The position numbers and the translations under genes were made by a program. Shown here piece after piece: positions 16,173-25,138 of a stretch of DNA of 34,870 nucleotides. The notes below the pieces were generated by a model. That model was given only the letters and a program-made list of their open reading frames with translations, searched no databases and was not told the origin of the DNA. Numbering within the stretch: the stretch's first letter is position 1; each line of letters begins with the position of its first letter. The stretch comes from Burkholderiaceae bacterium. Lineage in GTDB: Bacteria > Pseudomonadota > Gammaproteobacteria > Burkholderiales > Burkholderiaceae_D. The stretch is taken from assembly GCA_004298905.1 (NCBI GenBank), contig SCTK01000002.1:1-34870 (forward strand), in the 5' to 3' direction.

Positions 16173-17010
16173 AATTAAATAGGGTCAGACTCCATTTAAT
16201 TCCTTGCTATGATGCAGCCACTTTCCCGAGGTGGCTGTGGCGCGACTTCCCCGACTTTTTCTCCCCGATTGTCCCCAGCATGTGATCCAGCGCGGTATTA
16301 ACCGTATGGAGATTTTTCGTGCGCGGGAGGATTATCAGCAGTTCATTCAATGGCTTGGCAGCGCGGCGCTGGAGTACGGCGTGCAGATTCATGCCTATGT
16401 GTTGATGAGCAACCACCTGCATCTACTGGCCACGCCCAAGGATGATCAGGCGCTGGGGCGGATGATGCAATCGGTCGGGCGGCGTTATGTGCAGTATTTC
16501 AATGCGCGCTACGACCGTACCGGGACCCTGTGGGAAGGACGTTACCGGGCGACGCTGGTGGAAAGCACGCGTTATTTCATGGTGTGCAGCCGCTATATCG
16601 AGTTGAACCCGGTGCGGGCTGGACTGGCGAACGATCCGGCACAGTATCCCTGGTCGAGCTATCAGGGAAATGTGGGGTTAAGTCAGGACTTGCTCTTGAC
16701 GCCGCACCATGAGTACTGGGCCCTGGGCAATACTCCATTTGAGCGGCATGCAGCTTACAAGGCCATCGTGGCGCAGGGGTTGGGGCAAAGTGAAGTTGAC
16801 TTGATCCGCCAGCAGACCAACAAGGGTTGGGCGCTGGCCTCCCCAGAATTCATCGAAAAAGCCGACCCGCAGGCCAGCCGCCGCATGATGCAAAAACCCA
16901 AAGGGCGGCCCCTCTCCAGGCAAAAACCTTCCTGAAATTCGACTCTGTCCCCATTTAATCCGAGAACCGCCCTTCCGGACAAATTAAATGGAGTCTGACC
17001 CCATTTAATT
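16173..17010 (+). mobile_element. RAYT (REP-associated tyrosine transposase) unit with 29-bp terminal inverted repeats
   Basis: The 29-mer at 16173-16201 and the 29-mer at 16982-17010 are reverse complements with one mismatch. Each is also internally palindromic, with arms AATTAAAT/ATTTAATT around a GGGTCAGACTCC-type centre. They enclose a single Y1-type transposase gene. A degenerate third copy lies at about 16937-16959 (GACTCTGTCCCCATTTAAT). The unit separates a broken toxin gene on the left from the gltB promoter on the right. Confidence 0.8.
16237..16935 (+). CDS. REP-associated tyrosine transposase (Y1_Tnp, IS200/IS605-like)
   Basis: HUH single-strand DNA transposase of the RAYT group, a domesticated relative of IS200/IS605 that acts on REP-type hairpins. 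The 232 residues begin MARLPRLFLPDCPQHVIQRG, the typical family start. GTG 16237 is chosen because GAGG (16228-16231) lies 5 nt upstream; GTG 16231 is in frame but overlaps that site. The HUH motif is H60-L61-H62 in MSNHLHLL. The helix with candidate catalytic tyrosines is RRYVQYFNARYDR (82-94). GTLWEGRYRA and YIELNPVRAGL (120-130) are family signatures. No frameshift is seen, so the enzyme may be active. Confidence 0.92.
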   Translation: MARLPRLFLPDCPQHVIQRGINRMEIFRAREDYQQFIQWLGSAALEYGVQIHAYVLMSNHLHLLATPKDDQALGRMMQSVGRRYVQYFNARYDRTGTLWEGRYRATLVESTRYFMVCSRYIELNPVRAGLANDPAQYPWSSYQGNVGLSQDLLLTPHHEYWALGNTPFERHAAYKAIVAQGLGQSEVDLIRQQTNKGWALASPEFIEKADPQASRRMMQKPKGRPLSRQKPS

Positions 17011-17013
17011 TTG

Positions 17014-17042
17014 TTGAGAATGCTGGTGCGGTGCGGTAAAGT
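17014..17042 (+). promoter_or_regulatory. sigma-70 promoter of gltBD
   Basis: TTGAGA (17014-17019), a 17-bp spacer and TAAAGT (17037-17042) predict a start near 17049. The -35 begins 4 bp after the right RAYT repeat. A GAGGAG Shine-Dalgarno (17060-17065) precedes ATG 17071 by 5 nt. Confidence 0.65.
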
Positions 17043-17070
17043 GCTGGGAGGTTTCTATAGAGGAGTCCGT

Positions 17071-20000
17071 ATGGACACGCACGCAGCCCCCCTGGCACAA
17101 GGTTTATACAACCCGGCGAACGAGCATGACGCTTGTGGCGTTGGTTTTGTGGCGCATATCAAAGGGCAGAAGAGTCACGCGATTGTGACCAATGGCCTGA
17201 AGATTCTGGAAAACATCGATCACCGTGGCGCGGTTGGCGCGGATGCGCTGATGGGCGACGGGGCCGGGATTCTGATTCAGATTCCCGATCAGCTGTTCCG
17301 CGAGGACATGTTCAAGCAGGGCGTGAAGCTGCCGCCGCTGGGCGAATATGGGGTGGGCATGGTGTTCCTGCCGAAGGAGCATGCGTCGCGCCTGGCGTGT
17401 GAGCAGGAAATGGAACGCGCGATCCGTGCCGAAGGCCAGGTGGTGCTGGGCTGGCGCGATGTGCCGGTGGATCGCGAGATGCCGATGTCGCCGACGGTGC
17501 GTGCCAAGGAACCAGTGATTCGGCAGGTGTTCGTCGGCCGCGGCCCGGATGTGATGGTGACCGATGCGCTGGAGCGCAAGCTGTATGTGATTCGCAAGAT
17601 GGCCAGCCACGCGATTCAGCAGCTCAAGTTGAAGCATGGCAAGGAATATTTCGTGCCGTCGATGTCGGCGCGCACAGTTGTCTACAAAGGCCTGCTGCTG
17701 GCCGATCAGGTGGGCCGCTATTACCTCGATCTGGCCGATCCGCGCTGCGTGTCGGCGCTGGCGCTGGTGCATCAACGTTTCTCCACCAACACTTTCCCCG
17801 AGTGGCCGCTGGCGCACCCGTATCGTTTGATCGCGCACAACGGCGAGATCAACACGGTGAAGGGTAACTTCAATTGGCTGCGCGCACGCGAAGGCGTGAT
17901 GAAATCCCCCGTGCTGGGCGACGATCTGAAAAAACTGTTCCCGCTGGTGTATGAAGGCCAGTCGGATACCGCGACCTTCGACAACTGTCTGGAACTGTTG
18001 CTGATGGCCGGTTACCCGATGGCGCAGGCGATGATGATGATGATTCCCGAAGCCTGGGAACAGCACACGCTGATGGATGAAAACCGCCGCGCTTTCTATG
18101 AATTCCATGCGGCGATGATGGAGCCGTGGGACGGCCCCGCTGCAATCGCGTTCACCGACGGCCGTCAGATCGGCGCGACGCTGGATCGCAACGGCTTGCG
18201 TCCGGCGCGTTACATCGTGACCGATGACGACCTCGTGGTGATGGCCTCGGAAGCCGGTGTGCTGCCGATTCCCGAATCACGCATCATCAAGAAATGGCGT
18301 CTGCAGCCGGGCAAGATGTTCCTGATCGACATGGAAGCTGGTCGCATCATCAACGACAAGGAGTTGAAGGACTCGCTCGCCAACGCCAAGCCGTATCGCG
18401 AGTGGATCAACCGCATCCGCATCAAGCTGGATGAAGTCACGGGCGGGCACGGGCACGACGAAGACAGCACACCTGCTGAAGCGCTGCTCGATCGTCAGCA
18501 AGCCTTCGGCTATACCCAGGAAGACTTGAAATTCCTGATGGCGCCGATGGCAACCAGCGGTGAAGAAGCGACCGGCTCGATGGGCAACGACTCGCCGCTA
18601 GCGGTGATGTCGAACAAGCAGAAACCGCTGTACAACTATTTCAAACAGTTGTTTGCGCAGGTGACCAACCCGCCGATCGATCCGATCCGCGAACAACTGG
18701 TGATGTCGCTGGTGTCCTTCATCGGCCCGAAGCCGAATCTGCTCGACCTCAACAACATCAACCCGCCGATGCGCCTCGAAGTCGCGCAGCCGGTACTCGA
18801 CAAAAAAGATATGGCGAAGATTCGCCACATCGAACGCTTCACCGACAACAAGTTCAAGTCGCACGAGTTGAACATCACCTACCCGGCGGCCTGGGGCAAG
18901 GAAGGCATCGAGGCGCGCCTGGCCTCGCTGTGCGCGGAGGCGGTCGATGCCGTGAAATCCGGCTACAACATACTGATCGTGTCCGACCGCAAGATGGACG
19001 CGGGGCATGTGGCGATTCCCGCCCTGCTGGCGACCAGCGCGATTCACCAGCACCTGGTGCGCGAAGGCGTGCGCACCAGCACCGGCCTGGTGGTGGAAAC
19101 CGGCTCGGCGCGCGAGGTACATCACTTCGCCCTGCTGGCCGGTTACGGCGCCGAAGCTGTGCATCCGTATCTGGCGATGGAAACGATGGAAGCGATGGCG
19201 CAGGAACTGTCCGGCGATCTGTCGGGTGAGAAAGCCATCAAGAATTTCGTCAAAGCGATTGGCAAAGGGCTGAACAAGGTCATGTCCAAGATGGGCATTT
19301 CGACCTACATGTCCTATTGCGGCGCGCAGATTTTCGAAGCCATTGGTTTGAATCATGGGCTGATCGACAAATACTTCACCGGCACGGCATCGAATGTCGA
19401 AGGCATCGGTATTTTCGACGTGGCCGAAGAAGCGCTGCAATTGCATCAACTGGCATTCGGCGACGACCCGGTGCTGGCCGAAGCGCTCGACGCGGGTGGC
19501 GAATACGCTTATCGCACGCGCGGCGAAGATCACATGTGGACGCCGGAATCGATTGCGAAATTGCAGCACTCGACGCGCGCCAACAGCTTCCAGACCTACA
19601 AGGAATACGCGCAGCTGATCAACGACCAGAGCAAGCGCCAGATGACGCTGCGTGGTCTGTTCGAATTCAAGGTCGATCCGAGCAAGGCGATTGCGTTGGA
19701 TGAAGTCGAGCCGGCCAAGGAAATCGTCAAGCGCTTCGCCACCGGCGCGATGTCGCTCGGCTCGATCTCGACCGAAGCGCACGCCACGCTGGCGATTGCG
19801 ATGAACCGCATCGGCGGCAAGTCCAACACCGGCGAAGGCGGCGAAGACAGCAAGCGTTACGCGCAGGAATTGAAAGGCATCCCGATCAAGAAAGGCGAAT
19901 CGCTGGCCTCGGTGATCGGCCATGATTTGATCGAAGCCGATGTGCCGCTGCAAGACGGCGACTCGCTGCGCTCACGGATCAAGCAGGTCGCCTCCGGCCG

Positions 20001-21789
20001 CTTTGGCGTGACGGCGGAATATCTGAGCTCCGCCGATCAAATCCAGATCAAGATGGCGCAGGGTGCCAAGCCCGGCGAAGGCGGCCAGTTGCCCGGCCAC
20101 AAAGTGTCGGAATATATTGCCAAGCTGCGCTTCTCGGTGCCTGGCGTCGGCCTGATTTCGCCGCCGCCGCATCACGATATTTATTCGATCGAAGATCTGG
20201 CGCAACTGATTCACGATTTGAAGAACGCCAATCCGAAAGCCTCGATCTCGGTCAAGCTGGTATCGGAAGTCGGTGTCGGCACCGTCGCTGCGGGCGTCTC
20301 CAAATGTAAAGCGGATCACGTCGTGATCGCCGGTCATGACGGTGGCACCGGCGCGTCGCCGCTGTCGTCGATCAAGCACGCAGGTACGCCGTGGGAATTG
20401 GGCCTGTCGGAAACGCAGCAAACGCTGGTGCTCAACCGCTTGCGTTCGCGCATTCGCGTGCAGGCCGACGGCCAGATGAAAACCGGCCGCGATGTGGCGA
20501 TTGCCGCGCTGCTGGGCGCCGATGAGTTTGGTTTTGCCACCGCGCCGCTGGTGGTCGAGGGCTGCATCATGATGCGCAAGTGTCACCTCAACACCTGCCC
20601 GGTTGGTGTCGCCACGCAAGATCCCGAGCTGCGCAAGAAATTCAGCGGCAAGCCGGAACACGTCGTCAACTTTTTCTTCTTCATTGCCGAAGAAGTGCGC
20701 GAAATCATGGCGCAACTGGGCATTCGCAAGTTCGACGAGTTGATCGGTCGCGCCGATCTGCTCGACAAGAAAAAGGCGATTGCGCACTGGAAAGCACAGG
20801 GCCTCGATTTCTCGCGCATCTTCCATCAGCCGGACGTGCCGGCCGATGTGCCGCGCTACCAGGTCGAAGAGCAGGATCATCTGTTGCACAAAGCGCTCGA
20901 TCACAAACTGATCGCACAAGCCAAACCCGCGCTGGAGGGTAAACGCGGAGGCGAGCGCGTCTCCTTCATCCAGCCGGTGCGCAACGTCAACCGCTCGGTC
21001 GGCGCGATGCTGTCGGGTGAAGTGGCGCGCCGTTACGGCCATGCCGGTCTGGCGGACGACACGATTCATATTCAGTTGACCGGCACCGCAGGTCAGAGCT
21101 TTGGCGCTTTTCTCGCGCATGGGGTCACGCTCGATCTGGTCGGCGAAGGCAACGACTATGTCGGCAAGGGCTTGTCCGGTGGCCGTGTGATCGTGCGCTG
21201 CGCGAATGACTTCCGCGGCTTCGGCCCGGAACACATCATCGTCGGCAACACCGTGCTGTACGGCGCCATCGGCGGCGAAGCCTATTTCAACGGCGTCGGC
21301 GGCGAACGTTTTGCAGTGCGTAACTCCGGTGCCGCTGCAGTGGTGGAAGGCGTCGGCGATCACGGCTGTGAATACATGACCGGCGGCACCGTTGTCGTGC
21401 TGGGCGAGACGGGACGGAACTTCGCGGCCGGTATGTCGGGCGGCGTGGCTTACGTGTACGACCCGGACGGCAGCTTCCACAAGAAATGCAACCTGGCGAT
21501 GGTCGAACTCGAAGCCGTGCTCGGCCACGCCGAACAGGAAGCCAAGATCGAACGCGCCATCTGGCACACCGTGCATCGTGGCGACGCCACCGAGGCGGAC
21601 GAAGCGATTCTCAAGCGTCTGGTGGAAAATCATTTCCGCTACACCGGCAGCTTCCGCGCCAAATCCATCATGGAAAACTGGAACACCTCGCGTGCCCAGT
21701 TCGTGAAAGTGATGCCGCTGGAATATCGCCGCGCGTTGAAGGAATTGGCGGCAGCGAAAGACAGCAAGGCGAAAGAGTTGGCAGCTTAA
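17071..21789 (+). CDS. gltB: glutamate synthase (NADPH) large subunit
   Basis: GOGAT alpha subunit: hydrolyses glutamine and transfers ammonia through a tunnel to 2-oxoglutarate at an FMN site, giving glutamate. From ATG 17071 it is 1572 residues. A 21-residue propeptide precedes the N-terminal nucleophile C22 in EHDACGVGF. The class II amidotransferase domain covers about 22-430. The central domain is followed by the FMN synthase domain, with [20 protein letters not shown] near 892. The 3Fe-4S cysteines C1165, C1171 and C1176 lie in [15 protein letters not shown]. The GXGXG beta-helix is at about 1320-1520. ATG 17071 is favoured over 17011 by the GAGGAG site and the family N-terminus. Pairs with gltD downstream. 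Confidence 0.97.
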   Translation: MDTHAAPLAQGLYNPANEHDACGVGFVAHIKGQKSHAIVTNGLKILENIDHRGAVGADALMGDGAGILIQIPDQLFREDMFKQGVKLPPLGEYGVGMVFLPKEHASRLACEQEMERAIRAEGQVVLGWRDVPVDREMPMSPTVRAKEPVIRQVFVGRGPDVMVTDALERKLYVIRKMASHAIQQLKLKHGKEYFVPSMSARTVVYKGLLLADQVGRYYLDLADPRCVSALALVHQRFSTNTFPEWPLAHPYRLIAHNGEINTVKGNFNWLRAREGVMKSPVLGDDLKKLFPLVYEGQSDTATFDNCLELLLMAGYPMAQAMMMMIPEAWEQHTLMDENRRAFYEFHAAMMEPWDGPAAIAFTDGRQIGATLDRNGLRPARYIVTDDDLVVMASEAGVLPIPESRIIKKWRLQPGKMFLIDMEAGRIINDKELKDSLANAKPYREWINRIRIKLDEVTGGHGHDEDSTPAEALLDRQQAFGYTQEDLKFLMAPMATSGEEATGSMGNDSPLAVMSNKQKPLYNYFKQLFAQVTNPPIDPIREQLVMSLVSFIGPKPNLLDLNNINPPMRLEVAQPVLDKKDMAKIRHIERFTDNKFKSHELNITYPAAWGKEGIEARLASLCAEAVDAVKSGYNILIVSDRKMDAGHVAIPALLATSAIHQHLVREGVRTSTGLVVETGSAREVHHFALLAGYGAEAVHPYLAMETMEAMAQELSGDLSGEKAIKNFVKAIGKGLNKVMSKMGISTYMSYCGAQIFEAIGLNHGLIDKYFTGTASNVEGIGIFDVAEEALQLHQLAFGDDPVLAEALDAGGEYAYRTRGEDHMWTPESIAKLQHSTRANSFQTYKEYAQLINDQSKRQMTLRGLFEFKVDPSKAIALDEVEPAKEIVKRFATGAMSLGSISTEAHATLAIAMNRIGGKSNTGEGGEDSKRYAQELKGIPIKKGESLASVIGHDLIEADVPLQDGDSLRSRIKQVASGRFGVTAEYLSSADQIQIKMAQGAKPGEGGQLPGHKVSEYIAKLRFSVPGVGLISPPPHHDIYSIEDLAQLIHDLKNANPKASISVKLVSEVGVGTVAAGVSKCKADHVVIAGHDGGTGASPLSSIKHAGTPWELGLSETQQTLVLNRLRSRIRVQADGQMKTGRDVAIAALLGADEFGFATAPLVVEGCIMMRKCHLNTCPVGVATQDPELRKKFSGKPEHVVNFFFFIAEEVREIMAQLGIRKFDELIGRADLLDKKKAIAHWKAQGLDFSRIFHQPDVPADVPRYQVEEQDHLLHKALDHKLIAQAKPALEGKRGGERVSFIQPVRNVNRSVGAMLSGEVARRYGHAGLADDTIHIQLTGTAGQSFGAFLAHGVTLDLVGEGNDYVGKGLSGGRVIVRCANDFRGFGPEHIIVGNTVLYGAIGGEAYFNGVGGERFAVRNSGAAAVVEGVGDHGCEYMTGGTVVVLGETGRNFAAGMSGGVAYVYDPDGSFHKKCNLAMVELEAVLGHAEQEAKIERAIWHTVHRGDATEADEAILKRLVENHFRYTGSFRAKSIMENWNTSRAQFVKVMPLEYRRALKELAAAKDSKAKELAA

Positions 21790-21800
21790 ATAAATGAAAG

Positions 21801-21892
21801 ATGACGCCCCTGCGGGCGCTATGAAAATGAATTCATAGCCGCGCAGCGGCGTCATGGGTCGCAGACCCGGTCATACGCCAAAGGCGTGTCAT
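21801..21892. repeat. mini-hairpin array between gltB and gltD
   Basis: A run of short hairpins: CGCCC-ctgc-GGGCG (21805-21818), GCCGC-gca-GCGGC (21838-21850), GGGTC-gca-GACCC (21856-21868) and ACGCC-aaa-GGCGT (21875-21887). The array opens with ATGAC, holds the palindrome ATGAATTCAT at 21827-21836, and after that uses GTCAT as spacer and end. Stem sequences differ but pairing is kept. It fills the gap between two genes of one operon and stops just before the gltD Shine-Dalgarno. A related array occurs at 28904-29000. Confidence 0.8.
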
Positions 21893-21904
21893 TAGGAGTA
21901 ATAG

Positions 21905-23401
21905 ATGGGTAAAGTAACAGGCTTCATGGAATTCCAACGCTTGCAGGAAGCAAGCGAACCCGCGGCAGGACGTCTCAAGCACTACCGCGAATTCCTCTTG
22001 CATTTGTCGGACGATCAGGCCAAGCAGCAGGGCGCGCGTTGCATGGATTGCGGCATTCCGTTCTGCCAGAGCGGCTGCCCGATCAACAACATCATTCCCG
22101 ACTGGAACGATCTGGTCTACAAGGGACTGTGGAAACAGGCGCTGGATACGCTGCACTCAACCAACAACTTTCCCGAGTTCACCGGCCGCGTCTGCCCCGC
22201 GCCGTGCGAAGCGTCGTGCACGTTGAACATCAACAACGATGCGGTCGGTATCAAATCGATCGAACACGCGATCATCGACAAGGGTTGGGAATCGGGCTGG
22301 ATCGCGCCGCAAATCGCCGCGCAGAAAACCGGCAAGAAGGTCGCCGTGGTCGGCTCCGGCCCCGCCGGCATGGCCGCCGCGCAGCAACTGGCGCGTGCCG
22401 GCCATGACGTGACGCTGTTTGAAAAGAACGATCGCATCGGCGGCCTGCTGCGTTATGGCATCCCCGATTTCAAGATGGAAAAATCGCACATCGATCGCCG
22501 CATGGAACAGATGCAAGCCGAAGGCGTGACCTTCCGCACCAGTGTCTATGTCGGCAAAGGCAAACTGCCCGCCGGTGTGACCAACGACGCCACCCAGCAA
22601 ATCGAGCCAGCTCAATTGCTGAAAGAGTTTGATGCGGTAGTGCTCTCGGGCGGCGCGGAAGCGTCGCGCGATTTGCCGATCGCCGGGCGTGAACTGAAGG
22701 GTGTCCATTTCGCGATGGAATTCCTGCCGCAACAGAACAAGGTGGTCGCGGGCGACAAGGTCAAGAACCAGATCCTCGCCAGCGGCAAGCATGTCGTCGT
22801 CATCGGCGGTGGCGATACCGGCTCCGATTGCGTCGGCACTTCCAACCGCCACGGCGCCAAATCGGTAACGCAATTCGAATTGATGCCGCAACCGCCGGAA
22901 CAAGAAAACAAATCCATGACCTGGCCCAACTGGCCGCTCAAGTTGCGCACCTCCAGCTCGCACGAAGAAGGTTGCGAACGCGACTGGGGCGTCACCACCA
23001 AAGCGTTCAAGGATGACGGCAAAGGCAACGTCAAAGCGCTGGTCGCCGCCCGCGTCGAATGGAAAAAAGACGAAGCCACCGGCCAGATGAAAATGCACGA
23101 AGTCCCCGGTTCGGAATGGGAAATGCCCGCCGACCTCGTGCTGTTCGCCATGGGCTTCGTCTCGCCGCTAGCCGCCGTGCTCGATGCTTTTGGCGTGGAC
23201 AAGGACGCCCGCGGCAATGCACGCGCCGCGGTCGACAACGTCAACGGCACGCTGGCCTACAGCACCAACGTGCCCAAGGTGTTCACCGCCGGTGACATGC
23301 GCCGTGGGCAATCGCTGGTGGTGTGGGCAATCCGCGAGGGTCGCCAATGCGCCCGCGCCGTGGATGAATTTCTGATGGGTTCGAGCACCTTGCCGCGTTA
23401 A
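21905..23401 (+). CDS. gltD: glutamate synthase (NADPH) small subunit
   Basis: GOGAT beta subunit, which oxidises NADPH at FAD and passes electrons through 4Fe-4S clusters to GltB. The 498 residues are typical. The N-terminal cluster cysteines are C46, C49, C54 and C58 ([13 protein letters not shown]) and C97, C101 and C105 (CPAPCEASC). The FAD Rossmann loop is [13 protein letters not shown] (148-160). The NADPH loop is [18 protein letters not shown] 21905 has AGGAG 7 nt upstream. It is separated from gltB by 115 bp that hold the mini-hairpin array, and is terminated by a long stem-loop just after the stop. Confidence 0.97.
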   Translation: MGKVTGFMEFQRLQEASEPAAGRLKHYREFLLHLSDDQAKQQGARCMDCGIPFCQSGCPINNIIPDWNDLVYKGLWKQALDTLHSTNNFPEFTGRVCPAPCEASCTLNINNDAVGIKSIEHAIIDKGWESGWIAPQIAAQKTGKKVAVVGSGPAGMAAAQQLARAGHDVTLFEKNDRIGGLLRYGIPDFKMEKSHIDRRMEQMQAEGVTFRTSVYVGKGKLPAGVTNDATQQIEPAQLLKEFDAVVLSGGAEASRDLPIAGRELKGVHFAMEFLPQQNKVVAGDKVKNQILASGKHVVVIGGGDTGSDCVGTSNRHGAKSVTQFELMPQPPEQENKSMTWPNWPLKLRTSSSHEEGCERDWGVTTKAFKDDGKGNVKALVAARVEWKKDEATGQMKMHEVPGSEWEMPADLVLFAMGFVSPLAAVLDAFGVDKDARGNARAAVDNVNGTLAYSTNVPKVFTAGDMRRGQSLVVWAIREGRQCARAVDEFLMGSSTLPR

Positions 23402-23415
23402 TCCGCATTCGCATC

Positions 23416-23451
23416 AATGAAAACGGGATGGCACGCCATCCCGTTTTCATT
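23416..23451 (+). terminator. terminator of gltBD
   Basis: A perfect 16-bp stem, AATGAAAACGGGATGG against its complement, on a CACG loop, 14 bp after the gltD stop. The 3' arm is T-rich (CCCGTTTTCATTTG). Confidence 0.85.
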
Positions 23452-23484
23452 TGTACGCCACCGCAGAGAGAAACAAATCGGATC

Positions 23485-23564
23485 GTAGGATGGGTGGAGC
23501 GCAGCGATACCCATCATCGGTGCCAACCAAAACGATGGGTATCGCTGCGCTCCACCCATCCTAC
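23485..23564. repeat. perfect 31-bp inverted repeat
   Basis: The left arm (23485-23515) starts GTAGGATGGGTGGAGCGCAG and its exact reverse complement occupies 23534-23564, with 18 bp between. Similar GTAGGATGGGT...CCCATC units are dispersed in many beta- and gammaproteobacterial genomes. No gene is inside. Perfect identity of the arms suggests recent arrival or ongoing correction. Confidence 0.9.
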
Positions 23565-23651
23565 AAATACTCCTCCGCATAGATTTGCGTTGACGCATTA
23601 TTTTGCGTCAATTAGGATGCCTACTTTTAGTTAGGGCTCAATGGGGATCAC

Positions 23652-24131
23652 ATGACCGACGCAGAGTTCGAAGATTTCGTGCAGAGATCAATGGATGAAC
23701 TCATTGCCAAACAGGACCAGCTGAAATCCGAGTACGGTTTTGGCACCTTTGATCGCTGGCATTTCGAGCAGACCTCCGAAACTCTTAGCTTCTTTGATGC
23801 TGATGGCAAGTTGACAGTTGAAGCTGAAGTCATCGACATTGGAAGCTATGCAAACAACTCAAACACCTGGAAGTGGGCTTGGGCCAATGACACCATTCTT
23901 CCGGCTCTTCGAAGCAAGGCAGAGCCGCTGAGGAACCTACAAGAACTCACTGGTTTTGAGTTGTTCGGCTCGGACTCCACGGTGTCAGTCGAAGACGAGA
24001 ATATGGCCTGGGAGCTGGCAGCTATGAGTGTCCGCCAGCTGGGAGCGCTTGGTGCATACAAGGCACCGTCCTCCTCTAGGCCACTCGCCACATTTCTGGC
24101 CATCATGCGCATCAAGCGCTGCGCAGCGTGA
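23652..24131 (+). CDS. DUF6882-type protein of unknown function
   Basis: 159 residues, soluble, with no signal peptide. The centre carries NTWKWAWANDTILPALRSKA (71-90) followed by LRNLQELTGFELF, the pattern I associate with DUF6882; function is not known. GC content is visibly lower than in the flanking housekeeping genes. The gene is bracketed by an 11-bp inverted repeat, GTTAGGGCTCA (23630-23640) and TGAGCCCTAAC (24129-24139), the latter including the stop codon. This looks like the ends of an integron gene cassette. The Shine-Dalgarno is weak (GGGG about 6 nt upstream). It stands alone between repeats. Confidence 0.7.
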   Translation: MTDAEFEDFVQRSMDELIAKQDQLKSEYGFGTFDRWHFEQTSETLSFFDADGKLTVEAEVIDIGSYANNSNTWKWAWANDTILPALRSKAEPLRNLQELTGFELFGSDSTVSVEDENMAWELAAMSVRQLGALGAYKAPSSSRPLATFLAIMRIKRCAA

Positions 24132-24214
24132 GCCCTAACCCCTCTATAAGGACTTCCCCTTTTTAGCAAGAGCCGTTTTCGGCGGGAAATCGGTGCTCAA
24201 AGCCGCATTATTTT

Positions 24215-24230
24215 CAGACTGACTAGTCTG
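24215..24230. promoter_or_regulatory. palindrome CAGACT-GACT-AGTCTG upstream of the VUT transporter gene
   Basis: A 6-bp inverted repeat on a 4-bp centre, containing the 8-bp palindrome GACTAGTC. It sits 78 bp before the transporter start. It resembles a TetR-family operator in form, but no regulator gene is adjacent. No preQ1-I riboswitch pattern was found in the leader. Confidence 0.3.
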
Positions 24231-24307
24231 TAGAGCGTGAGGTGCTGCGCCTTCCGCCTTACAGTGGCCGCAGCAACAAGAGGTGTCGAAAGCAATAGGG
24301 GGAATCC

Positions 24308-25009
24308 ATGCAGCCGCGGCAATACAAATACTACGAATTCGTCCTGGTGGCTTTCGTCACCGTTTATCTGTGCTCCAACCTGATCGGCCCGGCGAAAGCG
24401 GCGCAGTTGACGCTGCCGTGGCTGGGCACCATCACCTTTGGCGCGGGCGTGTTGTTCTTTCCGATCTCCTATGTGTTCGGCGATATCCTCACGGAGGTCT
24501 ATGGTTTTGCGCGGGCGCGACGTGTGATCTGGTCCGGTTTTGCGGCGATGACTTTCGCGGCGGTGATGGCTTATGTCGTCGTGGCCTTGCCGCCCGCGGC
24601 ACAGTGGCATCATCAGGATGCGTATGAAATCGCTTTTGGCAATACCTGGCGCATCGTCATCGCGTCGCTGACGGCGTATTTCTGCGGCGAGTTCGTCAAC
24701 TCCTTCGTGCTGGCGAAGATGAAAATCTGGACTGCCGGAAAATATCTGTGGACGCGCACGATCGGTTCGACGATTTGCGGCGAGGGAGTTGATTCGCTGA
24801 TCTTCTATCCCTTGGCATTCTGGAACACCGGCATCATTCCGAATGAACTGATTCCCAAATTGATGTTGACGCAATGGATCACCAAGACACTGGTGGAAGT
24901 GGTGCTTACGCCCGTGACGTATTGGATTGTGGCGCGTTTGAAGCACGCCGAGAATGAAGACTATTACGACCGCGACACCAACTTCACGCCGTTCTCGCTC
25001 AAGGTGTGA
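24308..25009 (+). CDS. VUT-family queuosine precursor transporter (YhhQ-like)
   Basis: Inner-membrane protein of 233 residues with about six transmembrane helices, of the vitamin uptake transporter family. YhhQ of E. coli imports preQ0/preQ1 for queuosine tRNA modification. Family landmarks are the N-terminal YLCSNLIGPAK (20-30), FPISYVFGDILTEVYGF, GEFVNSFVLAKMK and TRTIGSTICGEGVDSLIFYP. A GGGGG-rich Shine-Dalgarno precedes ATG 24308. It stands alone, ending convergently with the membrane-protein gene at 25139 across a repeat pair. The family call is firm; the exact substrate is inferred. Confidence 0.9.
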   Translation: MQPRQYKYYEFVLVAFVTVYLCSNLIGPAKAAQLTLPWLGTITFGAGVLFFPISYVFGDILTEVYGFARARRVIWSGFAAMTFAAVMAYVVVALPPAAQWHHQDAYEIAFGNTWRIVIASLTAYFCGEFVNSFVLAKMKIWTAGKYLWTRTIGSTICGEGVDSLIFYPLAFWNTGIIPNELIPKLMLTQWITKTLVEVVLTPVTYWIVARLKHAENEDYYDRDTNFTPFSLKV

Positions 25010-25046
25010 GGGGAATTCATTTCATGAATGCGCTCACAACGGAGTT

Positions 25047-25124
25047 CGTCATTCCCGCGGAGGCGGGAATCCAGCGTCTTTAACAGTTCCAAGCCACTGG
25101 GTTCCCGCTTTCGCGGGAACGACG
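25047..25124. repeat. dRS3-like inverted repeat pair
   Basis: Two 28-bp units, 25047-25074 (CGTCATTCCCGC...) and 25097-25124 (CTGGGTTCCCGC...), are inverted copies matching at 24 of 28 positions. Each contains an ATTCCC/GGGAAT-type hairpin with a short loop. This is the shape of dRS3-type dispersed repeats known from Neisseria and common in betaproteobacteria. They lie between two convergent genes. Confidence 0.75.
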
Positions 25125-25138
25125 CATCCAGGCAATAT

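Noticed and set aside
19972-21855. 627-codon open frame antisense to gltB, with a similar 451-codon frame at 18598-19953
   Set aside because: gltB on the other strand has complete domains and catalytic residues. The antisense products are rich in His, Gln, Arg and Ala with no recognisable motif, as expected from codon bias in GC-rich genes.
21801-21892. CRISPR-like array
   Set aside because: The constant parts are only 5-6 bp and the variable parts are self-complementary hairpins, not spacers; no cas genes are present.
24140-24307. preQ1-I riboswitch before the VUT transporter gene
   Set aside because: The characteristic short hairpin with A-rich tail was not found; only a simple palindrome is present.
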